A model generated the notes under the pieces. That model made no database searches and had not been told where the DNA came from. It worked only from the letters and a program-made list of their open reading frames with translations. Position numbers and translations under genes: made by a program. From Geobacteraceae bacterium (GTDB taxonomy: Bacteria > Desulfobacterota > Desulfuromonadia > Geobacterales > Geobacteraceae), in NCBI GenBank assembly GCA_009773645.1, contig WSYB01000008.1, positions 1-64,000 on the forward strand: a stretch of DNA of 64,000 bases. The letters are read 5' to 3'. The stretch's first letter is position 1; each line of letters starts with the position of its first letter. Positions 40,797 to 49,711 of the stretch are shown here, piece by piece.

Positions 40797-42068
40797 TCAG
40801 AATTTGTAGACGAGACTGACGCCTACCATGTGGAGGCTGGAATCGTACGTGCCATTCGCCCTGTCGATAGTCACAGGCGGAACAGGGGGGGGAGGATCGC
40901 CCACAGTGTTGTTTTTCGTCCTGCTTTCAAACATCTGATAGGCATAGGCGAGGGCAACCTTAAACTTCTTGTAATCTAAGTCTGTTCCAACGCTGAATAC
41001 ATGGGTATTGGCATCCGGGATCGAAGGATCGAAGGTGTCGTCAGATACCGGGCTCTCCCCGTAAAGATAGCCTGCCAGCATCGTTGCCGTGTCGTTTAAC
41101 CGATATCTGGCGCCGATATTATAAGCAAACACATCCTTCCAGTTTCTTTTTGTAACCGATGTCTGGCCGTTATCCAGGGAGATCGTTAATTGGTCGAAAG
41201 ATGACCACCCTTCCCATCTCATGCCGATTTCCAGCGTCAGAGGGTCGAATCCCTTGTAATGGATCCCGGCATGGACCTGTTGAGGGAATGTAATATCCGT
41301 TTTGCCGGGGGAATTTTGTAACAGAGCGGCCACCTGCGGTGGAACCCCCTGGGGGAGCGTAAAAGTGGCGTCACCATCAATATCGACTTTGATATCGCTG
41401 CGATATGAGGCGCCAAAGGAAATGTCCTTTCCAAGATCGAAAAGAACCCCGAGATTATAGCCTATGCCGGTTCCGTCACCCTGAAATTTTTGTCCCGCAT
41501 CAGGTAGTGGGGATAATTTAATTTTTTTCTCCAGGGTCGCATCCACCAGCAGAATATCCATCCCCGCGGCAACTGAGATGCCGGGGATTACCCGGTACGA
41601 AACCGCAGGATTGATGTTGAAGGTTTGTAGTTCGGACTTGGTCGTTATGTATCGTCCCTCCCAATCTTCACCCCAGTCGGTTCCCAGGCCGAACGGGCTG
41701 AAGACGCCCAGCCCAGCGCTGAACTTATCATTGAGCTTGTGGGTAATGTAAAGCGTGCTGGGATAAAATATATCGTTGTCTGTTTCGAATGTTTTCCCGG
41801 TTTGAGCGCTGTCAAACGTGCGTGAAGAGATAATTAAGGTTGTGCCCAACGCTATCTGTGTCCCATCAAGTTTGTTGATTAAGGCAGGGTTATAGAAGAT
41901 CGCCGTCGGGTCATCTGCGTGCGCAGTTGCGGCGTTCCCCTGGCCTAAAGCCGATGCTCCCTGGGTATAAACGGCGAAACCCGAACCCGAGGCGGTTGAG
42001 GCGGCACAGATAATGATTGAAACTAGTACTGTTATTGTCGTAATATTCCATGAGTTATATTTGTTCAT
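40797..42068 (-). CDS. FadL/OmpP1/TodX-family outer membrane transport protein
   Basis: This 423-aa protein has a signal peptide (cleavage near STASGS). The N-terminal plug motif follows: SGFAVYTQGASALGQGNAATAHADDPTAIFYNPAL, with the NPA signature. Alternating strands of a 14-stranded barrel follow, and it ends in VSLVYKF with a terminal Phe as required for outer-membrane insertion. FadL relatives let long-chain fatty acids or aromatic hydrocarbons enter. No degradation genes adjoin it here, so the substrate is unknown. Confidence 0.9.
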   Translation of the reverse strand: MNKYNSWNITTITVLVSIIICAASTASGSGFAVYTQGASALGQGNAATAHADDPTAIFYNPALINKLDGTQIALGTTLIISSRTFDSAQTGKTFETDNDIFYPSTLYITHKLNDKFSAGLGVFSPFGLGTDWGEDWEGRYITTKSELQTFNINPAVSYRVIPGISVAAGMDILLVDATLEKKIKLSPLPDAGQKFQGDGTGIGYNLGVLFDLGKDISFGASYRSDIKVDIDGDATFTLPQGVPPQVAALLQNSPGKTDITFPQQVHAGIHYKGFDPLTLEIGMRWEGWSSFDQLTISLDNGQTSVTKRNWKDVFAYNIGARYRLNDTATMLAGYLYGESPVSDDTFDPSIPDANTHVFSVGTDLDYKKFKVALAYAYQMFESRTKNNTVGDPPPPVPPVTIDRANGTYDSSLHMVGVSLVYKF

Positions 42069-42423
42069 AGTAATCTCCCGTAAATTAAGCGCAGTTCATT
42101 GCAAAATTTATAACACTTGTGTTTGTTAATGAATATTACTCTTCGGTCAGATGCGATTTTTCTTTAATATTTACTACTGATTAAACATACAAATAAATCC
42201 ATTTGTCGCAGTTATTAATCATGAACTGCTTACCTTGTCAAACGGAAATTCTTTATAAAGCGGCATAACAATGACTGTGCCTGAATACAGGGAATAAATA
42301 CAACCGCTTACGTTTTACAAGACTGATTTCTCCGTGGATATTATTAGACTCACCATATGTCTTAATATAAACATCCTTCATTTTGTTTTGCCGGTATAGT
42401 TAAATTACTCAAAGGAATATTTC
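42069..42423. other. 355-bp AT-rich intergenic region between divergent genes
   Basis: It should hold promoters for the fadL-like gene (minus) and the methyltransferase (plus). A perfect inverted repeat GCAGTT-N10-AACTGC (42208-42229) lies near the middle and may be an operator. No riboswitch or small ORF was recognised. Confidence 0.5.
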
Positions 42424-43233
42424 ATGCCTCATAGCAAATACTTGATGGAGAGCCCCGAAGAGGTTCTTCGCCTGGATCTGAAAACAGATAACAAGGTCAC
42501 TGAAAAGCAGGCTCTCTGGGCTGGCATAAAACCTGGTATGCGCATTGCGGATGTTGGCTGTGGTTCGGGAAAAACGACCTCAAGGCTGTATGAACTGGTT
42601 CAGCCTGGGGGGACTGCAGTCGGGATCGATATAGCGGAACAAAGGATTTTATTCGCAAAAGAACATTATGGCGTTACGGGGATAGAGTTTAAATGCAGAG
42701 ATGCCCGGGAACCTTTGGAAGACCTGGGAATGTTTGATTTTGTCTGGGTGCGTTTTCTTTTGGAGTACTACCGCTCAAACAGTTTTGACATGGTCAAGAA
42801 TATATCAAGACTTGTGAAGCCGGGGGGGATCATGTGCCTCATCGACCTGGATCATAACTGTCTGAGCCATTTCGGAATTTCAGAAAAAATGGAAAGAACG
42901 ATCCATTCTGCAATGAAGGTTTTGGAAAATAAAGCAAATTTTGATCCGTACGTGGGAAGAAAGCTTTATTCTTACCTTTACGATCTTGGCTTCCAGGATA
43001 TTGACACGAATGTGGCGGGTCACCATGTTATATTCGGAGAGTTAAAAGAGTCAGATGCTTTTAACTGGATGAGGAAGGTGGAAGTTGCGCCAAAAAAAAT
43101 AGGATTTCAGTTTTCTGAATATGAAGGAGGATATGAGGAGTTTCTGGATGAGTTCAAGAGATTTTTTGCCGACCCCAGGAGGTTTACCTACTCGCCGATC
43201 ATATCATGCAGGGGAAGGAGGCCTGTCATTTGA
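42424..43233 (+). CDS. Class I SAM-dependent methyltransferase
   Basis: This 269-aa protein has motif I IADVGCGSGKTTSRLYE near residue 40, GTAVGIDIAEQRI (acidic loop of motif II), and ISRLVKPGGIMCLIDLDHN near 130. The C-terminal ~110 residues are less typical and may bind the acceptor. AAGGA precedes the ATG. The substrate cannot be told from sequence. It is convergent with the HD-GYP gene and lies in the AT-richer segment. Confidence 0.8.
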   Translation: MPHSKYLMESPEEVLRLDLKTDNKVTEKQALWAGIKPGMRIADVGCGSGKTTSRLYELVQPGGTAVGIDIAEQRILFAKEHYGVTGIEFKCRDAREPLEDLGMFDFVWVRFLLEYYRSNSFDMVKNISRLVKPGGIMCLIDLDHNCLSHFGISEKMERTIHSAMKVLENKANFDPYVGRKLYSYLYDLGFQDIDTNVAGHHVIFGELKESDAFNWMRKVEVAPKKIGFQFSEYEGGYEEFLDEFKRFFADPRRFTYSPIISCRGRRPVI

Positions 43234-43241
43234 ACGAAGAA

Positions 43242-45170
43242 CTATGAAACCATCTGTAAGGGTTTTCTGTTATGCGTCTTGATGTAATAGCTAATCAGCG
43301 CATTGACTATCTTTCTTTCAAAACGTTTACCGCTTTCTTCTTCTAGAAGCTTTAAGGCTTCATCAATAGGCATCGGCTCCCGATAGTGACGTTTGGCCGT
43401 TATGGCTTCAAAAAAATCGGCCACAGCAATTATCTTGGCGCCCAATGGTATATCGTTTCCCCTGAGCCCTTGCGGATAACCGCTGCCATCAATTTTCTCG
43501 TGGTGTGCCCCGGCGATTTCGGGAACCTTGCTTAAAACCCCTTCAAAATTTATTTGTTCCAGGATTTCTCTCGTCTTGTACGAATGGGTCTTAACTATCT
43601 CAAACTCTTCGTCCGTCAGTTTTCCCTCTTTCTTCAATATGGAGTCCGGGACCCCAATTTTACCATAGTCATGGAGTAGTGCCGCCACACGGATAGTTTC
43701 GCGGTTATCTTCGGAGAGACCCAGTTCATCGCATATTCCCAAAGCGTATTCTGTGACTTTTTCCGAATGCCCTGCTGTCAGGGAATCGCGGGCATCGATG
43801 CTGGCGGCCAATACCTGCAAGATGGACCTGAATTGTTTGGTCTTGGCATCAATCAGTTCGGCATTGCGGATGCTGATCCCTATCATGGGTGCTATCCCCA
43901 TCAGTAAACTCATATCGCTCTGGATCAAGGATTTTTTCGTTTTCAGATTATCAACTGCAAGAATTCCGATAGATTCTTCTTCGCAGATTATGGGACAGCA
44001 AATGAAAGATTGTGACCCCAGTTTTTTTGCGTATGCCAGACTGCGCAATGAAAGATCTGCCTCGAGCTCATTGACATCGTTTATTAGAAATGGTTTCTGC
44101 TCACGAAAGGATATGACAAACACTCCCTTTGATTCCGGCCTGTCAAGATGAAAAGCGGTTTTTTTAAGCAGATTTATTTGTTCATCGCTATAACCGAACC
44201 CTGCCTGGAAAATCAGTCTGGTCTTTTCCGGGTTCGCCAAAAGGATTAAACCCCGGTCATAATCAAGACGATTCTCCAGAACCTGAATAACACTCGCCAA
44301 AATATCATCGATATTTGTCTGTTTGCTCATGGCCTGTCCTATCTCATTGGTCATGAGCGCGTTGTTGTAGTTAATGTTGATTTGTTCAAGCAGTTTGTCA
44401 GTTGAATAGCGGAGGTTGTCAATGCTTGCTTTCAATTCCAGTTTTTCCATCCGTCCTGCAATTATTGATAACACTAGGACTATCACAGAAGCAATAGGCA
44501 AAATAGTTTGTACTGTAAATATTATATTAAATAAAGAAGAAACAGCTATAAATAAAAATACAACAATCAGAGTATAGTTTTTTATCTTTTTTAATTGGTC
44601 AAATTTGGACTTATCCCAAGAAATTACGTATCTGCATACATTGCCACCTTTGAACAGACATTCCGGATGTTCGAGTCGCGGCAATTTATTGGTAAACCCC
44701 ATGACAACAGCTTCGAGACAACCAGACCTGTTATCGCACTGAAAAGGTTTCTCTGTTAATATTCCCTTGGGGGTAACGGTTATTTCAACTTTGTTTGACG
44801 CTATTTTTTTTGATTCAAAGGTTGTTGACTTGGTAAAATTGTTGGTGACCTTTTTTATTATCTCAAAGGCGTTGGCTGGCCCTACAAGCCCAAGAACATA
44901 TTCCCTCATTACTCCGATGGCATCGGGTGACGCTGCGTATCTGCCCGCTTCACGGGCAATATCTTTGTTGCCGGTTAATTTTTCCAGCCTTTCATGAAAC
45001 AGGTCCACCTGCTCCTGTGTAAACCAGTGCCCCTGGTCGGCAACTTCATATGGCTTCATTTTAGCGTAACTTAACAGTTCGCTTATATTTATATAGCTGT
45101 ACCTGCTTTTAATAAGCTTTATATAAGTGTTTATTATTCTGCTGTTATATAAATGCCGATTTTCTGTCAT
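43242..45170 (-). CDS. HD-GYP c-di-GMP phosphodiesterase with GAF and N-terminal sensor
   Basis: This 642-aa protein has an N-terminal ~190-residue region ending in ECLFKGGNVCRYVISW, reminiscent of V4R/4-vinyl-reductase-type sensor modules. Two membrane helices follow (about 200-245), then a coiled segment, a GAF domain (about 280-430) and a HD-GYP domain (about 445-630). The HD-GYP domain has HSEKV, LHDYGKIGVPD and the GYP motif in HHEKIDGSGYPQGLRG. HD-GYP enzymes hydrolyse c-di-GMP (or cGAMP). The fold of the N-terminal part is a weaker call than the rest. A PilZ protein is encoded just upstream on the same strand, consistent with a shared c-di-GMP circuit. Confidence 0.85.
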   Translation of the reverse strand: MTENRHLYNSRIINTYIKLIKSRYSYINISELLSYAKMKPYEVADQGHWFTQEQVDLFHERLEKLTGNKDIAREAGRYAASPDAIGVMREYVLGLVGPANAFEIIKKVTNNFTKSTTFESKKIASNKVEITVTPKGILTEKPFQCDNRSGCLEAVVMGFTNKLPRLEHPECLFKGGNVCRYVISWDKSKFDQLKKIKNYTLIVVFLFIAVSSLFNIIFTVQTILPIASVIVLVLSIIAGRMEKLELKASIDNLRYSTDKLLEQININYNNALMTNEIGQAMSKQTNIDDILASVIQVLENRLDYDRGLILLANPEKTRLIFQAGFGYSDEQINLLKKTAFHLDRPESKGVFVISFREQKPFLINDVNELEADLSLRSLAYAKKLGSQSFICCPIICEEESIGILAVDNLKTKKSLIQSDMSLLMGIAPMIGISIRNAELIDAKTKQFRSILQVLAASIDARDSLTAGHSEKVTEYALGICDELGLSEDNRETIRVAALLHDYGKIGVPDSILKKEGKLTDEEFEIVKTHSYKTREILEQINFEGVLSKVPEIAGAHHEKIDGSGYPQGLRGNDIPLGAKIIAVADFFEAITAKRHYREPMPIDEALKLLEEESGKRFERKIVNALISYYIKTHNRKPLQMVS

Positions 45171-45190
45171 TTAGTATCTCTGGCAGCACC

Positions 45191-47269
45191 TTAGGAAATT
45201 GTTTGTTTTGCCTTAACTAAGTCACACTGAGTACGTGCCAGCAAATTCTCTGTAAGTTTGAGGTATTCAGCGCCTGCCTGAGGAATGTTCAAGACCCACA
45301 GGTTATACAATTTTTCATAGGAGATGGACTGATTGTCAGCGTAGGTGAATGGATAGAGGAGTACGGGCATATCGTTTTGTTCATATTTGATGGAGAGTAT
45401 GGAGAGCATCAGATAGAGAGTGTCTTTCGGCAGCTCATCCGGATCAAGGACAATGACCGTTATGCAATTGGTCAGTTCAGACATATTCAGGCCGACATCC
45501 GTAGCATTCACCATGAATACCGCCTTGAGGGTTCCGCCCCTTTTAAGAGAAAAGAGATGCCTTTCCCTTTTGAAACCCAGCCTGTTATATTCCTTTGATA
45601 GCTCGTCGTGATCAACCGAGCCGGGCTCCATATCCAGAGCATGCGTCATGAGTCCTCCGGATTCGTGCTCATAAAAACTTTCCAGCTCCCTAAGGTCTTC
45701 GGGTTTGGTCTTGGCCATCCCCCACGGACCCAGCATGTCCCATTCATTATTGAACTCTCGCTGGTAGTGAAAGAAGGCAAATGTGTCAAGGGAACATGCT
45801 TTTGGTTCATTTAAGTGGCGGGCAATCCCTCCAAAAATACGGTTTGGGAATTTATTGTCAGGCCTGTAATAACAGGCGACGAAATTCATATGGGCCGAAT
45901 AGAGATTATGACAATCGTTTATCGAACGTGCAAGCTGGTCCAGCACGACCAATCCGGCCCTGTTAGATTCTGACTTGCTGGCAGCATGGTGATGGATCAA
46001 CCATGTATTTTCGTAATAACGAAGCATTGCCAAATGGCCGAGAATGACACCGTTATCCTGATAGATGAAATGCCTGGCGATGTTCGGATTTCGGGTATAG
46101 AGTTTTTCATAAGTTTCTTTGAATTTTTCCTTGTTTGCATGAATAAAAGCATATTTCTTGGGATATATGAAACCTGTTTCAAAGAAGAAGTTCCACAGGG
46201 CGTCCATATCGACCTTGTTGCAGATATATGATTTCCTGTCTTTTGCCTGGTGTACCAGCGCCAGCAGCCGCACATGGTCTTCGATGTCCATGTCAAGTAT
46301 AGCCAGGCCGCACTTCACTCTGTTTACCTTATCGGTTTCATAAAATTTTTTATAAATAATTTGCGCCTTGCATTTCATCCTGAGGCTGTTGGCAAAGCTC
46401 AACTCCAGTTCAGGTATTATCATGCCCGGTAGCAATACGGTGCTGTCTCCATCTTCTTCCACCGAAAAACCGGAACCTGACAGATCAACAACTTCCAGGT
46501 CCACCGTTTTCCCGGTAAGGGGGTGTCTGAAAATGATATTTGGTGAAGGGATCAGTTTATGTCTTGTGCTGCGGGATTCTTTAGGCTTAAACCTCCGTAT
46601 CTGATTGCTGAGAGGTTCCAGCACAAAGGTCCTGGTTTTTGGGCCGCAGGTCTGCTTGAGGATCCTGCATTCGCCCGAGTAAAGGGTTTCGTGATCGCCG
46701 GAAAGAATGAGATGTAACGGGGACTCAGAAATAACCCATTGGAAGGTTTGCGGCGGTGAAGTTGTTACCTCGACACGGAAGGAAACGGCGCTGAAATCAA
46801 TGAGCGAGCCGTGGAACAGCGCACTGTTCTGAATGAGCTGAGCTTTTATCTCTTTGCATGGGTGCCTTTTCACTTTTCGGGCACTGACTTCGTAGCAGAT
46901 TTCCGGAAGATTGAAGCTGATTTCCTTCTCGTTTACGGTTATCACGTCTGCTTTGACCAAAAACAGTTTTTGACCTTCATTGACGGAAAGGCTTTGGACT
47001 GTATGTGATCTAAGCTTCTGTTTTAGTCCTTCTGTTTGTGTCCACTGGCAATGTAACTGGTCGCCCATGCTAGGCTGGGGTTTGGCGTGGAGGGAAATGG
47101 TGTTGTTGTATTTCTTGTGTCTGAGATTTATGAGGATGGTGCCGTCTTGGAAGTTGATGTAGTTCAGTTTATTGATTAAAAGTTTTTTGGAGACCTTCTT
47201 TCCTGCCTTCTGTTCGTTGTGTATGCCGCTTTCATGAATCTGTTGAGGTATTTTTAACACACTATCCAT
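45191..47269 (-). CDS. PilZ-domain protein with C-terminal acetyltransferase-like region
   Basis: This 692-aa protein has a degenerate PilZ-like segment near residues 110-180 (VKRHPCKE... GSLIDFSAVSF). A better PilZ domain lies near 235-320, with an R-rich entry (RFKPKESRSTRHKL) and VVDLSGSGFSVEED. The C-terminal ~330 residues (HANKEKFKETYEKLYTRNP, GVILGHLAMLRYYENTWLIHHHAA) resemble the GNAT-like region of certain long PilZ proteins. It is a likely c-di-GMP effector. It lies 20 bp upstream of the HD-GYP gene, so one unit may both read and remove the signal. Enzyme activity is not established. Confidence 0.75.
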   Translation of the reverse strand: MDSVLKIPQQIHESGIHNEQKAGKKVSKKLLINKLNYINFQDGTILINLRHKKYNNTISLHAKPQPSMGDQLHCQWTQTEGLKQKLRSHTVQSLSVNEGQKLFLVKADVITVNEKEISFNLPEICYEVSARKVKRHPCKEIKAQLIQNSALFHGSLIDFSAVSFRVEVTTSPPQTFQWVISESPLHLILSGDHETLYSGECRILKQTCGPKTRTFVLEPLSNQIRRFKPKESRSTRHKLIPSPNIIFRHPLTGKTVDLEVVDLSGSGFSVEEDGDSTVLLPGMIIPELELSFANSLRMKCKAQIIYKKFYETDKVNRVKCGLAILDMDIEDHVRLLALVHQAKDRKSYICNKVDMDALWNFFFETGFIYPKKYAFIHANKEKFKETYEKLYTRNPNIARHFIYQDNGVILGHLAMLRYYENTWLIHHHAASKSESNRAGLVVLDQLARSINDCHNLYSAHMNFVACYYRPDNKFPNRIFGGIARHLNEPKACSLDTFAFFHYQREFNNEWDMLGPWGMAKTKPEDLRELESFYEHESGGLMTHALDMEPGSVDHDELSKEYNRLGFKRERHLFSLKRGGTLKAVFMVNATDVGLNMSELTNCITVIVLDPDELPKDTLYLMLSILSIKYEQNDMPVLLYPFTYADNQSISYEKLYNLWVLNIPQAGAEYLKLTENLLARTQCDLVKAKQTIS

Positions 47270-47470
47270 TTTTTTACCCCATCAATGCCTTGCCTGTAGG
47301 TTTCAGTTGTTTACCGTTTTTGTATAGATGCAGTTTTGAGTTGCCGGAACACATTTTCCCCTTCAGCAGTATTTATGCCATATATTTTCCCGGCAAAATT
47401 AGCACAGATACAGGGCAATATACAAGTATGCAATAATAAAAAGGTCTTAATATTGGGTGAGATGGCAAAA

Positions 47471-47501
47471 CAAAACCCCCTCATTGTCTGAGGGGGTTTT
47501 G
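47471..47501 (-). terminator. Terminator after the aminotransferase gene
   Basis: A perfect 13-bp stem CAAAACCCCCTCA/TGAGGGGGTTTTG with a five-base loop has T-rich ends on both strands. It lies 41 bp beyond the aminotransferase stop. Confidence 0.85.
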
Positions 47502-47542
47502 TTCAACAAACACACCGGCCGCCTGTCACACCGGACAAAATC

Positions 47543-48847
47543 CTATGAATTCAGGTATTCGCCGATCTTCGCCGCCAAGGTTTTATAGATCCTTTCACAT
47601 TCCCGGTCGTCCTTTTCCAGCAGCGTCACCCTGAATCCCTGCAGGGGTGTGGAGAACGATGACAGGGGAACGATACAGATGCCGGTATGGGCGAGGATGT
47701 AGTAGACGAAACGCTTGTCCGGTGAGACGCCGGGGGCGTTGACCAACCCCTCCACCAGCTCTTTCACCTCAGGGTTGGCGATGGGAAGGCTTTGCCGGTT
47801 GTTCAGCAGTCCTTCCTCAAAGGCGACCGCCATATAGAATGCGCCGTTGGTCCGGTTGACTTGGAGCCCCGGGACCTCCTTGAGGAAGTTGTAGGTGATG
47901 TTGCTCATGCGCTCGTAGCGGCTTACCCGCTCCGCCAGATAATTCTGGTACTCCGGATGGGACATGATGGCCGGGATGGTTTTCTGCGGCAGGGTGGTGG
48001 AACAGACCTCGTTCATTTTGGAGGTCAGGATGGAGTTGATGTATTTTTTGAACCGCTCGTCTTTTTCGTAATTGTATACCTCGATCCAGCCGCAGCGGGA
48101 GCCGGGCCAGGGGAGTTCCTTGGAGATGCCTTTCATGGCTATGGCTGGAACGGAGCCTATCACGTCGGAGATGGGTACGGTCTTTTCACCGTTGTAGACG
48201 ATATTGTTGTAGACCTCGTCGGCGATGATGAAGAGGTCGTATTCCTTGGCTATGGCGACGATCTCGCGCAGCGTCTCGACCGGGTAGACCATGCCGGTCG
48301 GGTTGTCCGGGTTAATCAGCATGATCCCGGAGATCTGCGTGTTATACTTGACGTGATTGCGCAGGTCCTCCAGGTCGGGATGCCAGTTGTCTTCGGGTTT
48401 CAGCCGGTAGCATACCGGCGCGGCGAAGGCGTGGCCCGCCTCCCCGAGGGTATGGGTGGTGTAGGTCGGAGACGGCATAAGGACGCGTGTCTCATGGCGG
48501 AGAGTGCCGTATACCTTGGCGATGGCGTCGCCGAGGCCGTTGAAGAAAATGATGTCATCGGGGGTGATCTGTGCGCCTCCGCGGCGGTTGGTCAGTCCGC
48601 AGACGAATTCCCGGGTTTCCAGAACGCCGCGGGTGTGGCAATAGCCGTAGGTATCATCGTTCATTGCCTCTCCGGCGACGATCTCCTTCATCCACTGCGG
48701 GATGATTTCCCCTTTGACAATCGGGTCGCCGATGTTTTCCCAGTTGATCTTTACCCCAAACTTCTGCAGTTTTTCCGCTACGTTGACAATGTTTCGGATT
48801 TCGTAGGTCAACTCTCCCGCGCCGGGAATCACCAGTTCGTTTCGCAT
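47543..48847 (-). CDS. PLP-dependent class I/II aminotransferase
   Basis: This 434-aa fold type I aminotransferase has ENIGDPIVKGE near residue 35, DDTYGYCHTRGVLETREFV, NPDNPTGMVYP near 185, DEVYNNIVY near 210, and the PLP Lys in AMKGISKELPWPGSRCGW near 245, with Arg for the carboxylate near 395. It is close to a group annotated as aspartate or alanine aminotransferases; specificity is not visible. ATG at 48847 is preceded by GAGAGG. The 240-bp leader holds a promoter, a leader peptide with three consecutive Ala codons and mutually exclusive hairpins, suggesting control by alanine supply and therefore an alanine-forming role (inference). Confidence 0.85.
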   Translation of the reverse strand: MRNELVIPGAGELTYEIRNIVNVAEKLQKFGVKINWENIGDPIVKGEIIPQWMKEIVAGEAMNDDTYGYCHTRGVLETREFVCGLTNRRGGAQITPDDIIFFNGLGDAIAKVYGTLRHETRVLMPSPTYTTHTLGEAGHAFAAPVCYRLKPEDNWHPDLEDLRNHVKYNTQISGIMLINPDNPTGMVYPVETLREIVAIAKEYDLFIIADEVYNNIVYNGEKTVPISDVIGSVPAIAMKGISKELPWPGSRCGWIEVYNYEKDERFKKYINSILTSKMNEVCSTTLPQKTIPAIMSHPEYQNYLAERVSRYERMSNITYNFLKEVPGLQVNRTNGAFYMAVAFEEGLLNNRQSLPIANPEVKELVEGLVNAPGVSPDKRFVYYILAHTGICIVPLSSFSTPLQGFRVTLLEKDDRECERIYKTLAAKIGEYLNS

Positions 48848-48906
48848 TTTTCCTCTCTCCACAAATATTTTTGATGTTAGGTAAGCCAATTTTGCGTCAT
48901 AAAAAT

Positions 48907-48980
48907 AAAAAAGGCCGTAGGGTTACCCACGGCCAGTCAATTTAAGGAGAAGTCTGTGACTACTTAATACGGCCGTGGGT
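48907..48980 (-). promoter_or_regulatory. Candidate transcription attenuator in the aminotransferase leader
   Basis: On the minus strand the terminator stem GGCCGT/ACGGCC plus GGG/CCC (48934-48913) is followed by six T. Its 5' arm GGCCGTGGGT is exactly complementary over 10 bases to ACCCACGGCC (48980-48971), which lies in codons 11-14 of the leader peptide. The two pairings exclude each other, as in ribosome-mediated attenuators. Confidence 0.7.
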
Positions 48981-49011
48981 ATACCTGCGGCGTAAACGCC
49001 GCGGCGCTCAT
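48964..49011 (-). CDS. Leader peptide, 15 aa, of the aminotransferase attenuator
   Basis: The reading MSAAAFTPQVYPRPY starts at an ATG preceded by AGGA at a good distance, and stops at TAA. Codons 3-5 are three consecutive Ala codons (GCC GCG GCG). A ribosome stalled there would leave codons 11-14 free to form the antiterminator. A ribosome reaching the stop would cover them and let the terminator form. Confidence 0.6.
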   Translation of the reverse strand: MSAAAFTPQVYPRPY

Positions 49012-49064
49012 AGCTCGTTCCTGCCGTACGGATTTGGGGAAATTTACAGTAGTCATAGTTACTT

Positions 49065-49093
49065 CGAATAACACAGACCGTTTGACAAGTCAA
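49065..49093 (-). promoter_or_regulatory. Promoter of the aminotransferase leader
   Basis: On the minus strand TTGACT (49093-49088) and TATTCG (49070-49065) are separated by 17 bp. The -35 overlaps the stop codon of the upstream SH3-domain gene. The start would lie about 45 bp before the leader peptide. Confidence 0.5.
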
Positions 49094-49710
49094 TGTTTTT
49101 GTGGGTCGAATTTCTCATCCACCGCAATCAGAAAGCGCCCGTCTTCGTCCCGCCAGCGCAGCCAGCCGGCGACGGTCAGGTCGACTATGACCAGGCACCA
49201 GTCGTCCTCTGTCTCAATCACGCGGAGATTCTTCTGTCGGGTGAGGGTGCCCAGTATCGGTGAAGTTTCGGAGGGCTCTTTGTGCAGGGCGTACAGCCCC
49301 TTTTTCAATCCCGGCAAAAGCTGGATTTCCCGGCCTTTGAGGAAACTTTCCCATCTGACGAATTCCCAGTACCGCTCCTTGTGTATCCATCCTGCCCGGC
49401 CGGCGTCGTCATAGACGATTCTGAGCCAGGTTCCCTGTTTTCCCAAAACTATAACCGAATATTTTCCGTCTGCACTCTTCAAGACGGGTGAAAGCTGCGG
49501 AAGCTCACTCGCCTCAATTTCGGCAAATCTTCCCACACCGGGGGCCTGGTATATGGGGATACCGGCCATATCGGCCGTGCGCTGGGCAGTGAAGGAGTGA
49601 ATAATCAGGAGACCGATGCCGCTGTATGGCCGGGGTTTCGGCGCTCCATGGGCAGGGATGGCAAACAGGAGTATGAGGAGCGATGCGATCAGCGTGCGCA
49701 ACGGAACCAT
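49090..49710 (-). CDS. Exported protein with SH3-like domains
   Basis: This 206-aa protein has a signal peptide (LRTLIASLLILLFAIPAHG). The mature part has two SH3b-like segments: one around SVIVLGKQGTWLRIVYDDAGRAGWIHKERYW, the other around GTLTRQKNLRVIETEDDWCLVIVDLTVAGWLRWRDEDG. Bacterial SH3 domains often bind peptidoglycan or act in the periplasm. ATG at 49710 begins the signal sequence; a longer frame overlaps the WbuC gene. No enzyme domain is present. The gene ends just over the aminotransferase promoter. Confidence 0.75.
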   Translation of the reverse strand: MVPLRTLIASLLILLFAIPAHGAPKPRPYSGIGLLIIHSFTAQRTADMAGIPIYQAPGVGRFAEIEASELPQLSPVLKSADGKYSVIVLGKQGTWLRIVYDDAGRAGWIHKERYWEFVRWESFLKGREIQLLPGLKKGLYALHKEPSETSPILGTLTRQKNLRVIETEDDWCLVIVDLTVAGWLRWRDEDGRFLIAVDEKFDPQKH

Positions 49711-49711
49711 A

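Noticed and set aside
48907-49011. Aminotransferase leader considered as a T-box riboswitch
   Set aside because: No T-box sequence or specifier stem is visible, whereas a leader peptide with ribosome binding site and exact antiterminator pairing is.
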